64,000 nucleotides of DNA from Apium graveolens (GCF_009905375.1 NC_133653.1:65197414-65261413); one strand, 5' to 3'; shown: positions 36,690 to 48,909, counted from the stretch's first letter. The notes: a model not told the origin generated them from the letters alone. Made by a program: numbers and translations.

Positions 36690-37560
36690 TCTTATTCCAA
36701 CTCTGGGTTAATGTTATCATGTGGTTCTCGATCTTCATCGAGATGTATTATCCTTCCACTGATTTTTTTAGAAAGTAGTTCTCCCTCAAGAAATACAGCG
36801 GCCCGAGCAACAAACAGTTTGTTCTCGGAAGGATTATAAAAACTATACCGTAGTCTCACTTGGGTATTCCACAAAATAGCATCTATCTAATTTTGGTCCA
36901 AACTTGTTAGAGGCTAAATGTTTTACAAACGCTTCACGTCCCCAAATTTTCATAAATGACATGCTATGGCGTTTATCAGTCCATATCTCATATGGAGTCT
37001 TTTGAACCACTTTAGTCGGAATTTGGTTAAGTGTATATGCAGCCGTTTCTAGAGCATAACCCAGAAACTGAATGAAAGATCCGCTAGACTCATCATCGAT
37101 CACACTATGTCCAACAAGGTATGATTTCTCCTCTCAGAATCTCTATTCAATTGAGGTGTTCCAGAAGGAGTAAGTTATGATACACTATCACACTCCTTCA
37201 AGAAACTCTTAAAATTGAGGTTTAAGTATTCTCCTCCACGATCTGATCGTAAAACTTTTATACTTTTCCCTTGTTTTCTTTTCTACTTCAGCCTTATATT
37301 CTTTGAACATTTCAAAAGAATCGGATTTGTTCTTCATAAGAACCACATATCCATATCTACTAAAATCATCAGTAAATGTTATAAAGTAGTATAAGCCACC
37401 CCTTTCCAACATACGCATTCGACCATATACATCATTATGTATAAGTCCTAGTCATTCGGTAGCCCTTTCACCTGATCAGGTAAAAGAAGCTTTAGTCATT
37501 TTGCTAATGAGACAAAGTTCGCATCTTCTGTATGATTTAAAATCAAACTTATCCAATTAT
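36690..37560 (-). pseudogene. Integrase remnant of element B
   Basis: From right to left on the minus strand: a zinc-finger end near 37540-37430, a core piece YYFITFTDDFSRYGYVVLM (37418-37209), then FLGYALETAAYTLNQIPTK, KTPYEIWTDKRHSMSFMKIWG (37103-36843) and a C-terminal piece FYNPSENKLFVARAAVFLEGE (36874-36692) in another frame. The expected DDE residues are only partly visible. Broken by several frameshifts and stops. Confidence 0.82.
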
Positions 37561-38009
37561 CCATTTATATGTTACTCAGAAATGTGTTTCTCATTAATAT
37601 GGCTTAACGACAATGGTAGAGGTAATGTTTGATTTGAGTCATCTTAGATAATATAAATTGTTAACTAATTGTGCAACATTATAAGCCTTATCATTAAAAT
37701 AGAATAAACAACTATTGTTTATTTAATTAAAATGAAAACCTTTCTTGTCCAGACAAGAAATTGATTTAATGTATCCCCTAAAGGCAGACACGTAATAACA
37801 ATTTATCAAGTTCTCAATCTCGCCTATATGGGCAAAAATAGGTATCGAGTTCCTTCAACTAGAGAAACAACTTTTGCTCCAATTCTAACCCGATACCTGA
37901 AGCTTGACCATTTCTAGTCTTCTTCTTTAGATCTTCCAAACAAGCTCAACAATTTAACTTCCAATCATCCGGTTATTTCCACAAGAATGAAAATCATCTC
38001 CTTTAGAAA

Positions 38010-38749
38010 CACCACTATCAGGCTTCAAAAGCTCTTTTGGATTGGACTTTGGTTTGGCACTGAATGAGATCAAATCTTCACCTTTCCCGTCCACTTTCCT
38101 TTCCCATTTGCATTCCATGTGTACATCATTAATATGGACGTAATTCATGCCTTTACTGTGTTATTTTCAGCAGTTCTAAACAATCTTTGAACAACTTCTA
38201 TTCTTAGTTTGTTAAGAATAAAAGGAATCAGATAGACAGAACACTCATTGAGTTGACCACTATCAGGCTTCAAAAGCCCTTTTGGATTGGACTTTGGTTT
38301 GGCACTGAATGAGATCAAATCTTCACCTTTCCCATCCACTTTCCTTTCCCATTTGTATTCCATGTGTACATCATCAATATGGATGTAATTCATGCCTTTA
38401 CCGTGTTATTTTCAGCAGTTTTAAACAATCTTTGAACAACTTATATTCTTAGTTTGTTAAGAACAAAAGGAATGAGATAGACAGAACACTCATTGAGTTG
38501 ACCACTATCAGGCTTCAAAAGCCCTTTTGGATTGGACTTTGGTTTGGCACTGAATGAGATCAAATCTTCACCTTTCCCGTCCACTTTCCTTTCCCATTTG
38601 CATTCCATGTGTACATCATCAATATGGACGTAATTCATCGTGTTATTTTCTGCAGTTCTAAACATGCTTAACAACTTAATGAGTGTTCTGTCTATCTCAT
38701 TCCTTTTGTTCTTAACAAACTAAGAATATAAGTTGTTCAAAGATTGTTT
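38010..38749 (-). repeat. 246-bp tandem repeat with a terminal inverted copy inside element B
   Basis: The word ACCACTATCAGGCTTCAAAAG starts near-identical stretches at about 38010, 38256 and 38502; full unit length is 246 bp (38177-38422, 38423-38668). Minus-strand reading of each unit gives a peptide with CKWERKVDGKGEDLISFSAK, open but not recognised. The first 78 bp of the last unit (38423-38500) recur as reverse complement at 38672-38749 with one mismatch. This probably belongs to the gag region of B, amplified and rearranged. Confidence 0.8.
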
Positions 38750-39125
38750 GATCAAATCAAGCTGAGTCTCTAGACTATTCTTGGAACCCAAAATGTCAAG
38801 GTACATATACCTATCATCTTTAGAACATGTGGTCTAACCAGATATCATTCTCCCATTAATGCATATCATAAGCATAATTATGCTCTTGTTGCTTCTAAAG
38901 CTCAGCACTCATAATTACAAGCATGAGACATGAAACATCAGTTGCATAATCAATTTGCTTCTGGTAAGCATTTTGTTCAGCACATGTTTCATTCTCAGCT
39001 AGAAGAAATAAGGGAGGGGTTTGAGTGACATCCTTGAAGTCGAGGACAATCCTCAAGTTCCCATGTCAATCGAGGAAATTATTTCATGTCAGCTTGTCCT
39101 TCTCAAGGACTATTACATAGAGAAG
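38750..39125 (-). pseudogene. Gag N-terminal remnant of element B
   Basis: Minus-strand translation in shifting frames gives HGNLRIVLDFKDV (about 39075-39035), then a stretch around AENETCAEQ, typical of copia Gag of the Angela/Ivana type where a conserved tryptophan precedes HGNLRIVL. Here that codon is TGA. Many stops; weak but consistent with its position at the 5' end of B. Confidence 0.6.
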
Positions 39126-39428
39126 TTATTTGTGTTTTTTGTCATTTGATATCTACAATATTAAAGTGCATAAAATGATTTAGTCTACAGATGATCATTA
39201 AATTATGTTCAAGTGATTATTCATATATATATATATATTCACAATATATATCTCCCACTATTATTATCAAATCAATAGCCCTAACTATTAATTCGGAAAA
39301 AAATATCTTTTATATCCTTTCTAGTGAGCCAAGATCCATATTTCACCACGCATTAGGTCGGCTTTGGCTTTTCTCCTAAAACATGATTATTTAGGTAGAC
39401 AACATTTGTCAATTATATCAACTATATA
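39126..39428. other. 5' untranslated part of element B, no gene
   Basis: AT-rich with an (AT) run at about 39224-39238. It would be the leader between the B 5' LTR and gag, but the LTR itself is displaced by D. The sequence just before D is ATATA (39424-39428), the expected left target copy. Confidence 0.5.
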
Positions 39429-40036
39429 TGTTAGATATATTTGATAATGTCATGTCTAATATGATTTATGTTTAGTTTTCAGATCTTACTTAAACAGGAC
39501 AAATCAGTACTTAACTGAAATCAGCACTTATACTAAAGTCAGAACTTAAGTTATCAGTACTTAAGGTTCAGGAGATATTTATCAGAAGATAATATCAAGA
39601 TTTAAAGGAAACGTTCAGATAAGGAAGACAACTGATTTATAGGAAGAGAAGATCGAGACAAACATAAGAAGAGATATGCATGAAGAAGGAATTTTATGAA
39701 GAATAGAATACTTGGAAGAAAAGATATATGATTGATATATTTTAGGAAGCAGAATTATATTCCATATCAATTAGCGATTATCTTATAACTGTGTAGTATA
39801 TAAATACAGACATAGGGTTTACACTATAAGTGTTATTATTATCGAGAAGATTATTCATTGTAACCCTAGCAGCTCTCGTGATATTTGTTCATCACTGAGA
39901 GAGGACAGTTCCATACTGTAACAGAGTTTATTGTTTTGAATAAAGTTTGTTTTCTGTTACTTGAGTTATTAAAGTTCGATTTGATTGTGTTATACGCTGT
40001 ATTCACCCCTCTCTACAGTGTGTGTGTGACCTAACA
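39429..40036 (+). repeat. 5' LTR of element D
   Basis: 608 bp, TGTTAG...CTAACA, homologous to the LTR of A. Four TCAGNACTTA decamers lie at 39504, 39521, 39539 and 39554. TATATAAATA at 39797-39806 is a likely TATA box. Confidence 0.92.
39797..39806 (+). promoter_or_regulatory. Likely TATA box of the element D LTR
   Basis: TATATAAATA, conserved in place in the LTR of element A. Confidence 0.55.
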
Positions 40037-40038
40037 AG

Positions 40039-40050
40039 TGGTATCAGAGC
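40039..40050 (+). other. Primer binding site of element D
   Basis: TGGTATCAGAGC, two bases after the LTR end at 40036. Confidence 0.93.
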
Positions 40051-40092
40051 CTATCCGTTAACACACAAACAGTTTAAGATCCAAAAACAATC

Positions 40093-42427
40093 ATGTCTGA
40101 AGTAGAAACTCCAACTAAGCCCACCAAAACTGAAGAACCTCCAAAGACACAAATCCAAAGCCGATATGAGATGATTAGAGTTCCCATATTGAGACCATCT
40201 GAATATCCCATATGGAAGGTGAGGATGACCATGTTTCTGGAAGCTACAGATCCAGAATATCTCGATAGAATTAAGGAAGGACCTCACAAACCAACCAAGC
40301 TCGTTGTTGCAGTTGCAGGTGAAGCAGCAAAGTCTGTACCAAAGGAGAAGAGTGATTACACTGCTGAAGATATCGCATCAATTGCTAAGGATGCTAAGGT
40401 ATGACACTTACTGCATAGTGCCATTGATAATGTAATGTCAAACAGGGTAATAAACTGCAAGACTGCAAAGGAGATATGGGATGCCTTGGAAACAAGATGT
40501 CAGGGAACTGATATGATTAAGAAGAACAGGAAGACAATACTTACTCAAGAGTATGAACACTTTGACTCAAAGGCTAATGAGTCATTGACTGATTTATATG
40601 ATAGATTTGTCAAACTCTTGAATGATTTGTCACTGGTTGATAAGCAGTATGATCTTGAAGACTCAAACCTTAAATTCTTGTTGGCTCTTCCTGAAAGCTG
40701 GGATTTGAAGGTAACAATAATAAGGGACAACTATACTCTTGATGAAACGACTCTTGATGAAATTTATGGGATGCTCGAAACTCATGAACTTGAGATGGAG
40801 CAAAAAAGCAAGAGGAAAGGAGGAAAGTCAAGAACAGTTGCTCTTAAGGCTGAAGAAGAATCCCCCAAGGCAGCTACCTCAAGGAAAGGCAAGGGTAAAG
40901 CTCTCTTCACAAAGTCTGATACTGAGTCATCAAGTTCTGATAATAATGATGACTCAGAATCTGAAAGCTTGCCTGAGACGGATGTTGATGAAGAGATGAT
41001 GAAGTTGTGTGCTCTTAGAAAGGAATCACGAAGATTGCATACAGAAAGTTCAGAAAGGGAAAGAAGTTTTCCAAGAAAGGTGCAAGTTCTGATAAGAAGA
41101 ATTTCAGAAAATCTGAGGTCAAAGGAGGAAAGTTTGACAGAGGAGATTATACAAATGTCAAATGCTACAACTGTGGTGAGAAAGGCCACATATCTCCTGA
41201 TTGCAAGAAAGTGAAGAGTGACAAAGGCAAGGCTCTTTTCACAAAGAAGAAAAGCTGGACAGACACCTCAGATTCTGAAAGTGAGGAAAATTATGCCTTG
41301 ATGGCAAAGCTGATATGGCAAGTGCTGAAAGCAGTTCTGAAGCTGCTGAGTTAAAGGTACCTCAAACTACTTATGTGTTTCATACTGATGATATTAATGA
41401 GTTGAGAAGATATCTTAAAACCATGGTCATTAGCTATAGAGATCAAACTTTAACATGTGAAAGATTAACTTCTAAAAATCTTGTTTGCATAAAGAGGAAT
41501 GATTATTTAAAAAAAGAGTTAGTCATGTTCCATCAAACTCAGAAAGATAGAGATGATGATTTCTATGTTAGAGATGAAGTGCTTAAAATGAATGAATCTC
41601 TAAAAGCTGAGTTAGAAAAGGAAAGAGAGATTATCAGGACTTGGACTAACTCTGGCAGAACAACTCAGAATTTGTTAACTAGTGAAAACTGGAAAGAGGG
41701 CTTAGGTTATGGAGAGGATAAGAATGATAAAGGAACTGTAGATATTAAGCCTATAGTTGTTAAACAAAATCCAAAGTTAAAACCTGTTAAGTTTGTAGCT
41801 GTAAAGTCTGATACTGAGAAATCAGAAGTTAAAAAGGAATTAACTTCTGACAAACTAAAACAGGAAAACACAACTGAAGTAAACATAGGCTTAATGACAA
41901 AGAAGCAGCTTAAGCATAAGCTGAAAGATGTTAAGAATGCAAACAAGGTAAAATCACCTAGGAAAAATAGGAATGGAAAGGAAGGTGTGAATAAAAGCAA
42001 TGATTATAAGCCTGTTCCCGATGCTCCTAGAAAAACATGTCATAACTGTGGAAGTTCTAACCATCTGGCTTCTTTTTGCAGGAAGAATAAGAACATAAAC
42101 TCCTTACCTTCAAAGTCAGGAGTTAAGAGTCAGTCTGTTAGATATAAGCCACAAAATCCTTGTTTTCATTGTGGTAGTTTATGGCATTCCATTTATACTT
42201 GTAAGGAATATCATAGTCTGTACTATGATTATTATCAAATAAAACCTTCTTTAAAGAAAGTTAGCATTGTTCCTTCTAGTGTAAGTTCTGATTCAAAGTC
42301 TGATAGTGTAAATTCTGATAAGAAAAATGTTAACATAAACTCTGATGCTAAATCCGCTGCAAATGTTAACAAACCTAATAAGGCCAAATGATCCAAGCAA
42401 ATCTGGGTCCTTAAAACTAATCATTAG
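40093..42427 (+). pseudogene. gag: gag of element D
   Basis: Starts at ATG 40093 (MSEVETPTKPTKTEE). UBN2 Gag domain (YPIWKVRMTMFLEAT, KEIWDALETRCQG, YDRFVKLLNDLSL), then the acidic serine stretch. TGA at 40402-40404 replaces the CGA of element A. A small deletion near 41008-41015 shifts the frame, so the knuckle CYNCGEKGHISPDC (41163-41204) is read in a second frame and the C-terminal part (41315-42391, coiled coil, CHNCGSSNHLASFC, CFHCGSLWHSIYTC) in a third. A TGA at 42389-42391 precedes SKQIWVLKTNH and the shared TAG at 42425-42427. Confidence 0.87.
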
Positions 42428-42439
42428 TGGTCTTTGTGA

Positions 42440-44005
42440 TTGCAGGGCAACAGAAAAAACATCATAGTTCTGGACAGTGGATGTTCAGGACATATGACTG
42501 GAAATAAAGCCCTGCTATCAGAATTTATGGAGAAGGCTGGCCTAAGTGTTTCTTATGAAGATGGCAACATTGGAAAAACATTGGGATATGGCAATATCAA
42601 TCTCGGGAATGTCATCATTAAAGAAGTAGCTATGGTCTCAGGACTTAAACACAATCTGCTGAGTATCAGTCAAATCTGTGATAGAGGTTATCATGTGGAC
42701 TTCTTTGAAGAACACTGTGAAGTTGTAAGTAAATCTACAGGCAAAGTTGTTCTGAAAGGATACAGGCGTGGTAACATTTATGAAGCCAAGCTTTTAACAA
42801 GTACTGATGGTTCTGCAATATGTCTGATGAGTAGAGCATCAATTGAAGAAAGCTGGAATTGGCACAAGAAACTCTCTCATTTAAATTTCAACAATATAAA
42901 TGAATTAGTCAAGAAAGAACTTGTGAGAGGACTGCCAAAGTCAGTATTTGCTCCTGATGGCCTTTGTGATTCTTGTCAGAAGGCTAAACAAAGGAAATCC
43001 TCATTCAAGAGCAAGACTGAATCATCAATTCTTGAGCCTTATCACCTTCTACATGTTGATCTATTTGGTCCAGTAAATGTCATGTCTATTGCAAAGAAGA
43101 AATATGCTATGGTGTATTTCTTGCACACAAAAAGTGAAACTGCATCTATCTTGATTGATCATGTCAGGCAACTGGATAAATTGGTCAAAGATTCTGTGAA
43201 AATAATAAGAAGTGATAATGGTACTGAGTTCAAGAATTTGATAATGGAAGAGTTCTGCAAAAACCATGGAATCAAGCAGGAATTTTCTGCTCCTGGAACT
43301 CCACAACAAAATGGAGTTGTTGAAAGAAAGAATAGAACTCTCATTGAAGCTGCACATACAATGCTTGATAAAGCAAAGATTCCAACCTATTTCTGGACTG
43401 AAGCTGTGCAGACTGCTTGTTTTACTCAGAATACAACACTAATTAACAAGCATGGAAAGACACCATATGAGATGGTGAAGAAAAAGAAGCCAAATCTGAA
43501 GTATTTTCATGTATTTGGATGCAAGTGTTTTGTTCTTAAGACTCATCCTGAACAGCTATCCAAATTTGATCTAAAAGCTGATGAAGGCATCTTTGTTGGA
43601 TATCCACTTTCCACAAAAGCCTTCAGAGTCTATAACTTGAGAACAAGAGTGGTCATGGAATCTATCAATGTCTCTTTTGATGATAAGAAGATTACCAGAC
43701 TTGAAGATTTCAATGATCATGATCAGCTGAGATTTGAAAATGAAGACTTAAATTTTGATACTGAAAATCCTGACAGTCTAAATCCTGATAATGCAAACTC
43801 TGATGGATTAAACTCTGATGTTATTGAAACTGTGGTGACTATGCCAAAGGAAGATGCACCTATACAGGGGGAGCATACTCAAGATACAACCACATCTCAA
43901 GAAGCATCAGAACATACATCTGGCTCTTCAAGTTCTGATTCATCAAGCTCTGATAAGCCAAGTTCTGATAATTCTGAAAACTTAAATTCTGAAGAATCCA
44001 ACTAA
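42440..44005 (+). pseudogene. pol: Protease and integrase of element D
   Basis: Follows gag in register after TAG (42425) and TGA (42437-42439). Protease motif VLDSGCSGHMTG; integrase zinc finger WHKKLSHLNF...CDSCQKAKQ; core motifs HVDLFGP, SDNGTEF and [10 protein letters not shown], so the catalytic D, D and E are present. Eleven residues between the first and second Asp are missing compared with A (33-bp in-frame deletion near 43110), which should unfold the core. The C-terminal [20 protein letters not shown] and the serine/aspartate linker are open until a TAA at 44003-44005. Confidence 0.88.
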
Positions 44006-44744
44006 GAGAGCATAGCTTCAGGGGGAGCATCAGAAAATGTTGATGAAGATAGCATAGATCACGGGGGAGCATCCAGTTCTAGAGAAAACCTTCCATCTGC
44101 AAGGAAGTGGATTAAATCACATACACCTGACTTAATAATTGGAAATCTTGATGCAGGTGTCAGAACTAGAACAACTACTTCAAGTGAATGTCTTTACAAT
44201 TCTTTTCTTTCTCAGACTGAACCAAAGAAAGTGGAAGAAGCTCTTCAAGATGCTGATTGGGTGCAAGATTTCAAGCAGATCCAAGAGAACCTCACTTAAC
44301 AGCTGTGAAAAGAATTTTCAAGTATCTTAAAGGAACAGCTGATCTGGGATTGTGGTATCCCAGAGAATCAGATCTTAAACAAATAGGTTACTCAGATGCA
44401 GATTTTGTAGGTTGCAAAATTGACAGGAAAAGCACAAGTGGAAGCTACCAATTTCTTGGAGGCAGATTGGTTTCTTGGTTTAGCAAGAAACAAAAGTCAA
44501 TTTCCACATCAACTGCAGAAGCAGAGTACATTGCTGCAAGAAGCTGTTGCGCACAGATTCTTTGGATGAAGAATCAGTTACTGGATTATGGGTTAACATA
44601 TTTTAAAATCCCTATTTACTGTGATAATCAAAGTGCTATTGCTATGACAGGTAATCCAGTTCAACACTCAATGACAAAGCACATCAGCATTAGGTACCAC
44701 TTCATAAGGGAACATGTGGATGAAGGTACAATGGAATTACATTT
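44006..44744 (+). pseudogene. IN-RT linker fused to RNase H in element D (RT lost)
   Basis: The linker ends [13 protein letters not shown] near 44250 and runs straight into the RT end and RNase H (RFQADPREPHLTAVKRIFKYLKG, YSDADFVGCKIDRKSTSG, SKKQKSISTSTAEAEYIAA, DNQSAIAMTGNP, KHISIRYHFIREH). The whole catalytic part of RT is missing. The joint carries GTGCAAG, which in element A follows the same linker, so it looks like a microhomology deletion. RNase H is open until the C insertion at 44745. Confidence 0.88.
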
Positions 44745-47700
44745 TGTAACACCCCTAAATCCGGGGTCGGGGATCCGGGTTGTCACGAGTTCCATTTCCC
44801 TTAATAGCACCCAATCTTAATAAACAATCAACTACTCTGTACTGTGACCCCACAATAAACACACACACCACAAGTTATAGTCTCAGAGATGAATATCCAA
44901 AAATAACATGAGTCATTTTATTCCAAAATTATATGCCATTACACCTTAAAAGGGTTTCTGAATAGATTTACATTTCTTTGCCATTATTACAATTGATAAA
45001 GATACATAAGTCTGGTACATCAATAGTTGAAAGCCTGGCATATTGGTAGTTCCTACCTCAGCTACAGCGACATCAACGCCTATAGGAAACTGCGGAACGT
45101 TTCCTATCCGCTCGCGAATTGGGAGCTTGGTCCTGTTCATCTTTTCTATCTGTTGTTGTGTGATGAAAGAAGAAAGCAAGGGTGAGCAACAAGCCCACCA
45201 AAATAATATATATAATGATTAACAATATATGAGCATTCTCATAGTACTCATGAAAGTCTTGGTCAAGAAGAAATGAACCAAGCTGATATCTTAACGCGAC
45301 CAAGTCGCAAAATATTTAGTATATATGTATATATATACTTTTCAAAATCTTGGAAGTCCTTTTCCATGCATAATATACACAGAGTTCCAGTTTATAACTG
45401 TATAAAACTATCGTTGCAAGGTGATCTCATATATCTAACCTTGTCTCAACGTTTTTGTGAAAATCTTTGTCATGCATAAGATAATCATTAACCAAAAATA
45501 AGTTTAAAAGATGAAGTTACAAGATACTCCAATATACTTATATCTTTTCCAAATACTACTTGAACTACCACCGTTCAAGTTATAATCAGTTTCAAAAGTT
45601 CATCACACTGATGAGACTACAAGACAAGATTTGAATAGATTCAATCTTTGAATATCATTATAAATAATGAAGTTACGAGGTACTTCATTAAGTCCCGAAA
45701 TATATATACACTTATATATATATACATTTCATACAATCCTTGAAAACCTCTGTTATGAAAATTATAAACAGAGTTGCAATATCCAATGAATTTGGAAAGG
45801 AGAAAACCTTGGCATAAACCTGATATCTTGTTGATCAGGCAAAGATATCAATAAGTAACCTTTTCTACTAGTAGATGGACGAATTCCCCACTGGTCATCA
45901 CCCTGGCCGCAATAGGACCTTATGCTGGACTGCCACTCAGCCACTTACGCATTTGATGGACTCCCACTGAGCCACTTACATTTTCATTACGCCCACTGAG
46001 CCCATGTTGCTTATGCCGACTCAATAGATGGACTTACTTCCCGAACTTTGGGTAAGTAATCAATTCATTTATCAAAACAGCAACCTCGTTGCGAATATAA
46101 AATACACCACAGAGCCGGATCCCTCAGGTTTTGAGCGAATATTTAAATCCCCTTCGAAAGGAAGATCTTAAATATAAAAATGAGTTTTAGGATCCGCTCT
46201 AACTTTTACAATCATTTTGAAGACTCGAAACATTTTTAAAAATGTTTGGAGTACTGCTGATTTATTAAAATAAATCAGTCCCAATATATTAGAAAATATC
46301 TGAATATTATTATTTAAATAATATTCCCAAAAAGGATAATCTCTATAAAAATAATCGAAGTAGAAGTGTTAAAACTCATACTTGAAATGAATATTAAATA
46401 ACCAAAGATATACTTATACGAAAGTACTATCTTTATTTGAATAATCAAAAGTAAGTTTGATTATCGAAACATTATTCTTTAACAAACTAAAGAATATTAT
46501 TTAATAAAATAAGGGGAGTCATAAGCCCTCGAATGAATATTCAAAATAATATTCATTAATAAAATAAACGGAGTCATAAGCCCTCGAATGAATATTCAAA
46601 ATAATATTCATTAATAAAATAAAAGGAGTCATAAGCCCTCGAATGAATATTCAAAATAATATTCATTAATAAAATAAAGGGAGTCATAAGCCCTCGAATG
46701 AATATTCAAAATAATATTCATTAATAAAATAAAGGGAGTCATAAGCCCTCGAATGAATATTCAAAATAATATTCATTAAATAAATAAAATAAAGTTATCG
46801 AATAAACCTTATTCGATTAATAGTTTTGAAAACTATATCAATATATATAAATATATATATTATACTCGGGAACATCGACTCCCGCTTTAGAAAAAAATGT
46901 TCACCTTTGGGTCCCCTATCCTCAGGGTATACGCAACTACTACTTATCTCTAGTTAGGTATTATGCAACTAATAAGCATTTGAACCAACAGATATATATC
47001 AAGATTACGAAACAGACATGCATATATACCATATCACATGCTCCACTATATCGGAAGAATTTGCTAATAACAATCATGCATCTATCACAAGATAATGCAT
47101 ATACACATATACATCACAACAACAGTTATACGGGTAGAAAACTTGCCTGAGCGACTGGGCGTTACAAATGGCTTGGGACGAGTCTGGTAACCTATAAACA
47201 ACATATAAGTTGGAATTAAACCAAAGTCACTTATAAATCCATACTTTAACCAATTTAGACTTTAACGCTAGCTTTGCGCTTACTGATTCTCTTAAGTCGC
47301 TCGAGTACCCTCGGCTCCACTATTTTTAATAAATTAACCATTACGAGTTTTAAGGCGATTCTTTCGCAAGTGTCTTACCAACTACCTGTTACACTTTACA
47401 TAAATGTTCCATACTCCAATTAGTCCTTTAAGGTCTTTAACCTATGTTTCAAAGTAAGGCGAGGGGTAATGGTTCGTTCGCGAAATGTCGTTACTTAAAA
47501 CGGTCGTTTCTCCTAAACCGTACATCGGAATCAGACGAACCACATATCAAAATGAAGCTCGTAACATGAACTATCTAATCATGGAAATGGTCAAAACCTA
47601 GTAGTGAGTTCACGGGTCCTAATGTTAAGAGCAAAAACAGTCTAAAGTAAATCGGACATTACGACAGCTATGTTTACGCGATTACCCAAATTTATACCAC

Positions 47701-48878
47701 TCCAAATCAACCCACAATCAACATCACAACCAAAATCCATCCATACTTCACCATAACAGCCCCAACAACTCAATAATATCAACTTATACTACTTCCCAAT
47801 CATGAACTAAAAGCTTACTTAAGTTCTTTAACTAATTATCAAGATTTACAACTCCAAAAACACCACAAAACCAACTAATCTCTACATACACAACAATCAA
47901 GCCTCTCATGAACTATAATACTTATATTATGCTCTTAACATTCAATAACAAAGCTAGGTTAAGAGATTATACCTTCCTTGTGAGTGGGAGTAACTAATTA
48001 GCTTGGAATCACCCTTGAAAGTCCTTATCCAAGCTTAATCTAAACAAAAATTTTAGTTCTTGAAAAACACTATTCACCATCTTCTTCCATAATTTTTAGG
48101 AAGAGATTATGAAGGAATTTGGAGCTTAGATTCATAGGATAACTATATCTAAGTACAAGGAACCTTGGATAATTACCTCACGATTTAACAATGCTTGGAG
48201 CTTGAATTTGGATTTTCTTATCCTTGAAAATGAAGGAAAGCCGAGAGCTTGATGAAGAAAATGGAGTGTTTTGTGTTTTTTGATTTGTTTGCTTGGTTGC
48301 TAGCTTTTGTTTTTGATTAATTACCTTTTTACCCATGAAAAATTGTGTGGTTATTAATCAACCACACCTCCTTCCCTTATGTCATGCTTATGTCACCTTT
48401 CCTATGTCATCTTGTTGGTTTGATGACATCATCATCCCTAACCTCCTTGATTAACTCTTAATTGCTTGCCTAATGACCGCTGATCTGTTATACGGTTCGC
48501 TTAACTTTCGTCCTCGTTTATCGTTTGAGGGATCATACCCGGGATCTTATTACTTGGGTTCCCTTAACCTTTCTCAATACATTATATTCCTTTTATGATC
48601 CTCTCTTAAAATCCTTGAATTTAAATCCTTTTTATCCTGTTACCTTATACTAAATTCCTTCGGTATCTGGTGGATTTTCGGGAAAAATCAAAGTGTTCGG
48701 ATTTGGATTATGACGATCTTTACATACACTTATATACCACATAGAGTACTAATAATATCCCAAAAGATCAATAAAAGAACCCCTACATAGTGTGGCATGA
48801 AAAGTTTTCTTATTCAGCATAATCAGCAAAACACTATTCATAAGGGTTTCAAAAATTCCAAAATTTGGGGTTATTACA
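44745..48878 (-). repeat. 3' LTR of element C, 4.1 kb
   Basis: Minus strand starts TGTAATAACCCCAAATTT after the polypurine tract and ends GGATTTAGGGGTGTTACA. Homologous to F (60324-64000) over most of its length, with one replaced segment at about 45690-46010 and divergence beyond about 47995. It has a 55-bp tandem repeat (46502-46780) and the stem-loop GGTGAGC-AACAA-GCCCACC at 45181-45199. A short minus-strand ORF starting MNRTKLPIRERIG lies near 45139. Confidence 0.9.
46502..46780. repeat. 55-bp tandem repeat, five near-identical copies, in the C LTR
   Basis: GAGTCATAAGCCCTCGAATG recurs at 46516, 46571, 46626, 46681 and 46736, exactly 55 bp apart. The copies differ at only one or two bases. 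The matching place in F (about 62270-62520) holds diverged copies of the same unit. Confidence 0.92.
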
Positions 48879-48895
48879 GTCTCCCCTCCTTAAAA
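48879..48895 (-). other. Polypurine tract of element C
   Basis: Minus strand CTTTTAAGGAGGGGAGAC directly before the LTR start. Confidence 0.82.
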
Positions 48896-48909
48896 GGATT
48901 CCGTCCCGG

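Larger units (their letters stand above)
29594..39428 (-). mobile_element. Element B: Angela-like Ty1/copia retrotransposon, decayed, interrupted by S and D
   Basis: The minus strand gives, from right to left, gag remnants (39120-38750), tandem repeats, integrase (37560-36690), RT (36500-35626), solo LTR S, RNase H remnants (31590-31081), polypurine tract and 3' LTR (31069-29594). The LTR starts TGTTAGTGTTTGTGCCCTAG; the GCCCTAGAG-CAATA word is shared with Angela/BARE LTRs as I know them, and the IN and RT wording agrees. Many stops and frameshifts are present. The 5' LTR is not in the window because D entered at 39429. Confidence 0.85.
39429..44744 (+). mobile_element. Element D: Sirevirus-type Ty1/copia retrotransposon, RT deleted, interrupted by C
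   Basis: 5' LTR 39429-40036, PBS 40039-40050, gag from 40093, protease-integrase from 42440, then RNase H up to 44744, where element C begins. It is a sister copy of element A and aligns along gag, PR and IN. It lacks the RT domain (deletion at about 44251), lacks 33 bp inside integrase, and has several frameshifts and stops in gag. The 3' LTR lies beyond C, outside the window. Confidence 0.92.

Noticed and set aside
46502..46780. CRISPR-like regular repeat
   Set aside because: The 55-bp units are directly contiguous with no unique spacers, lie in a retrotransposon LTR, and the DNA is plant nuclear.
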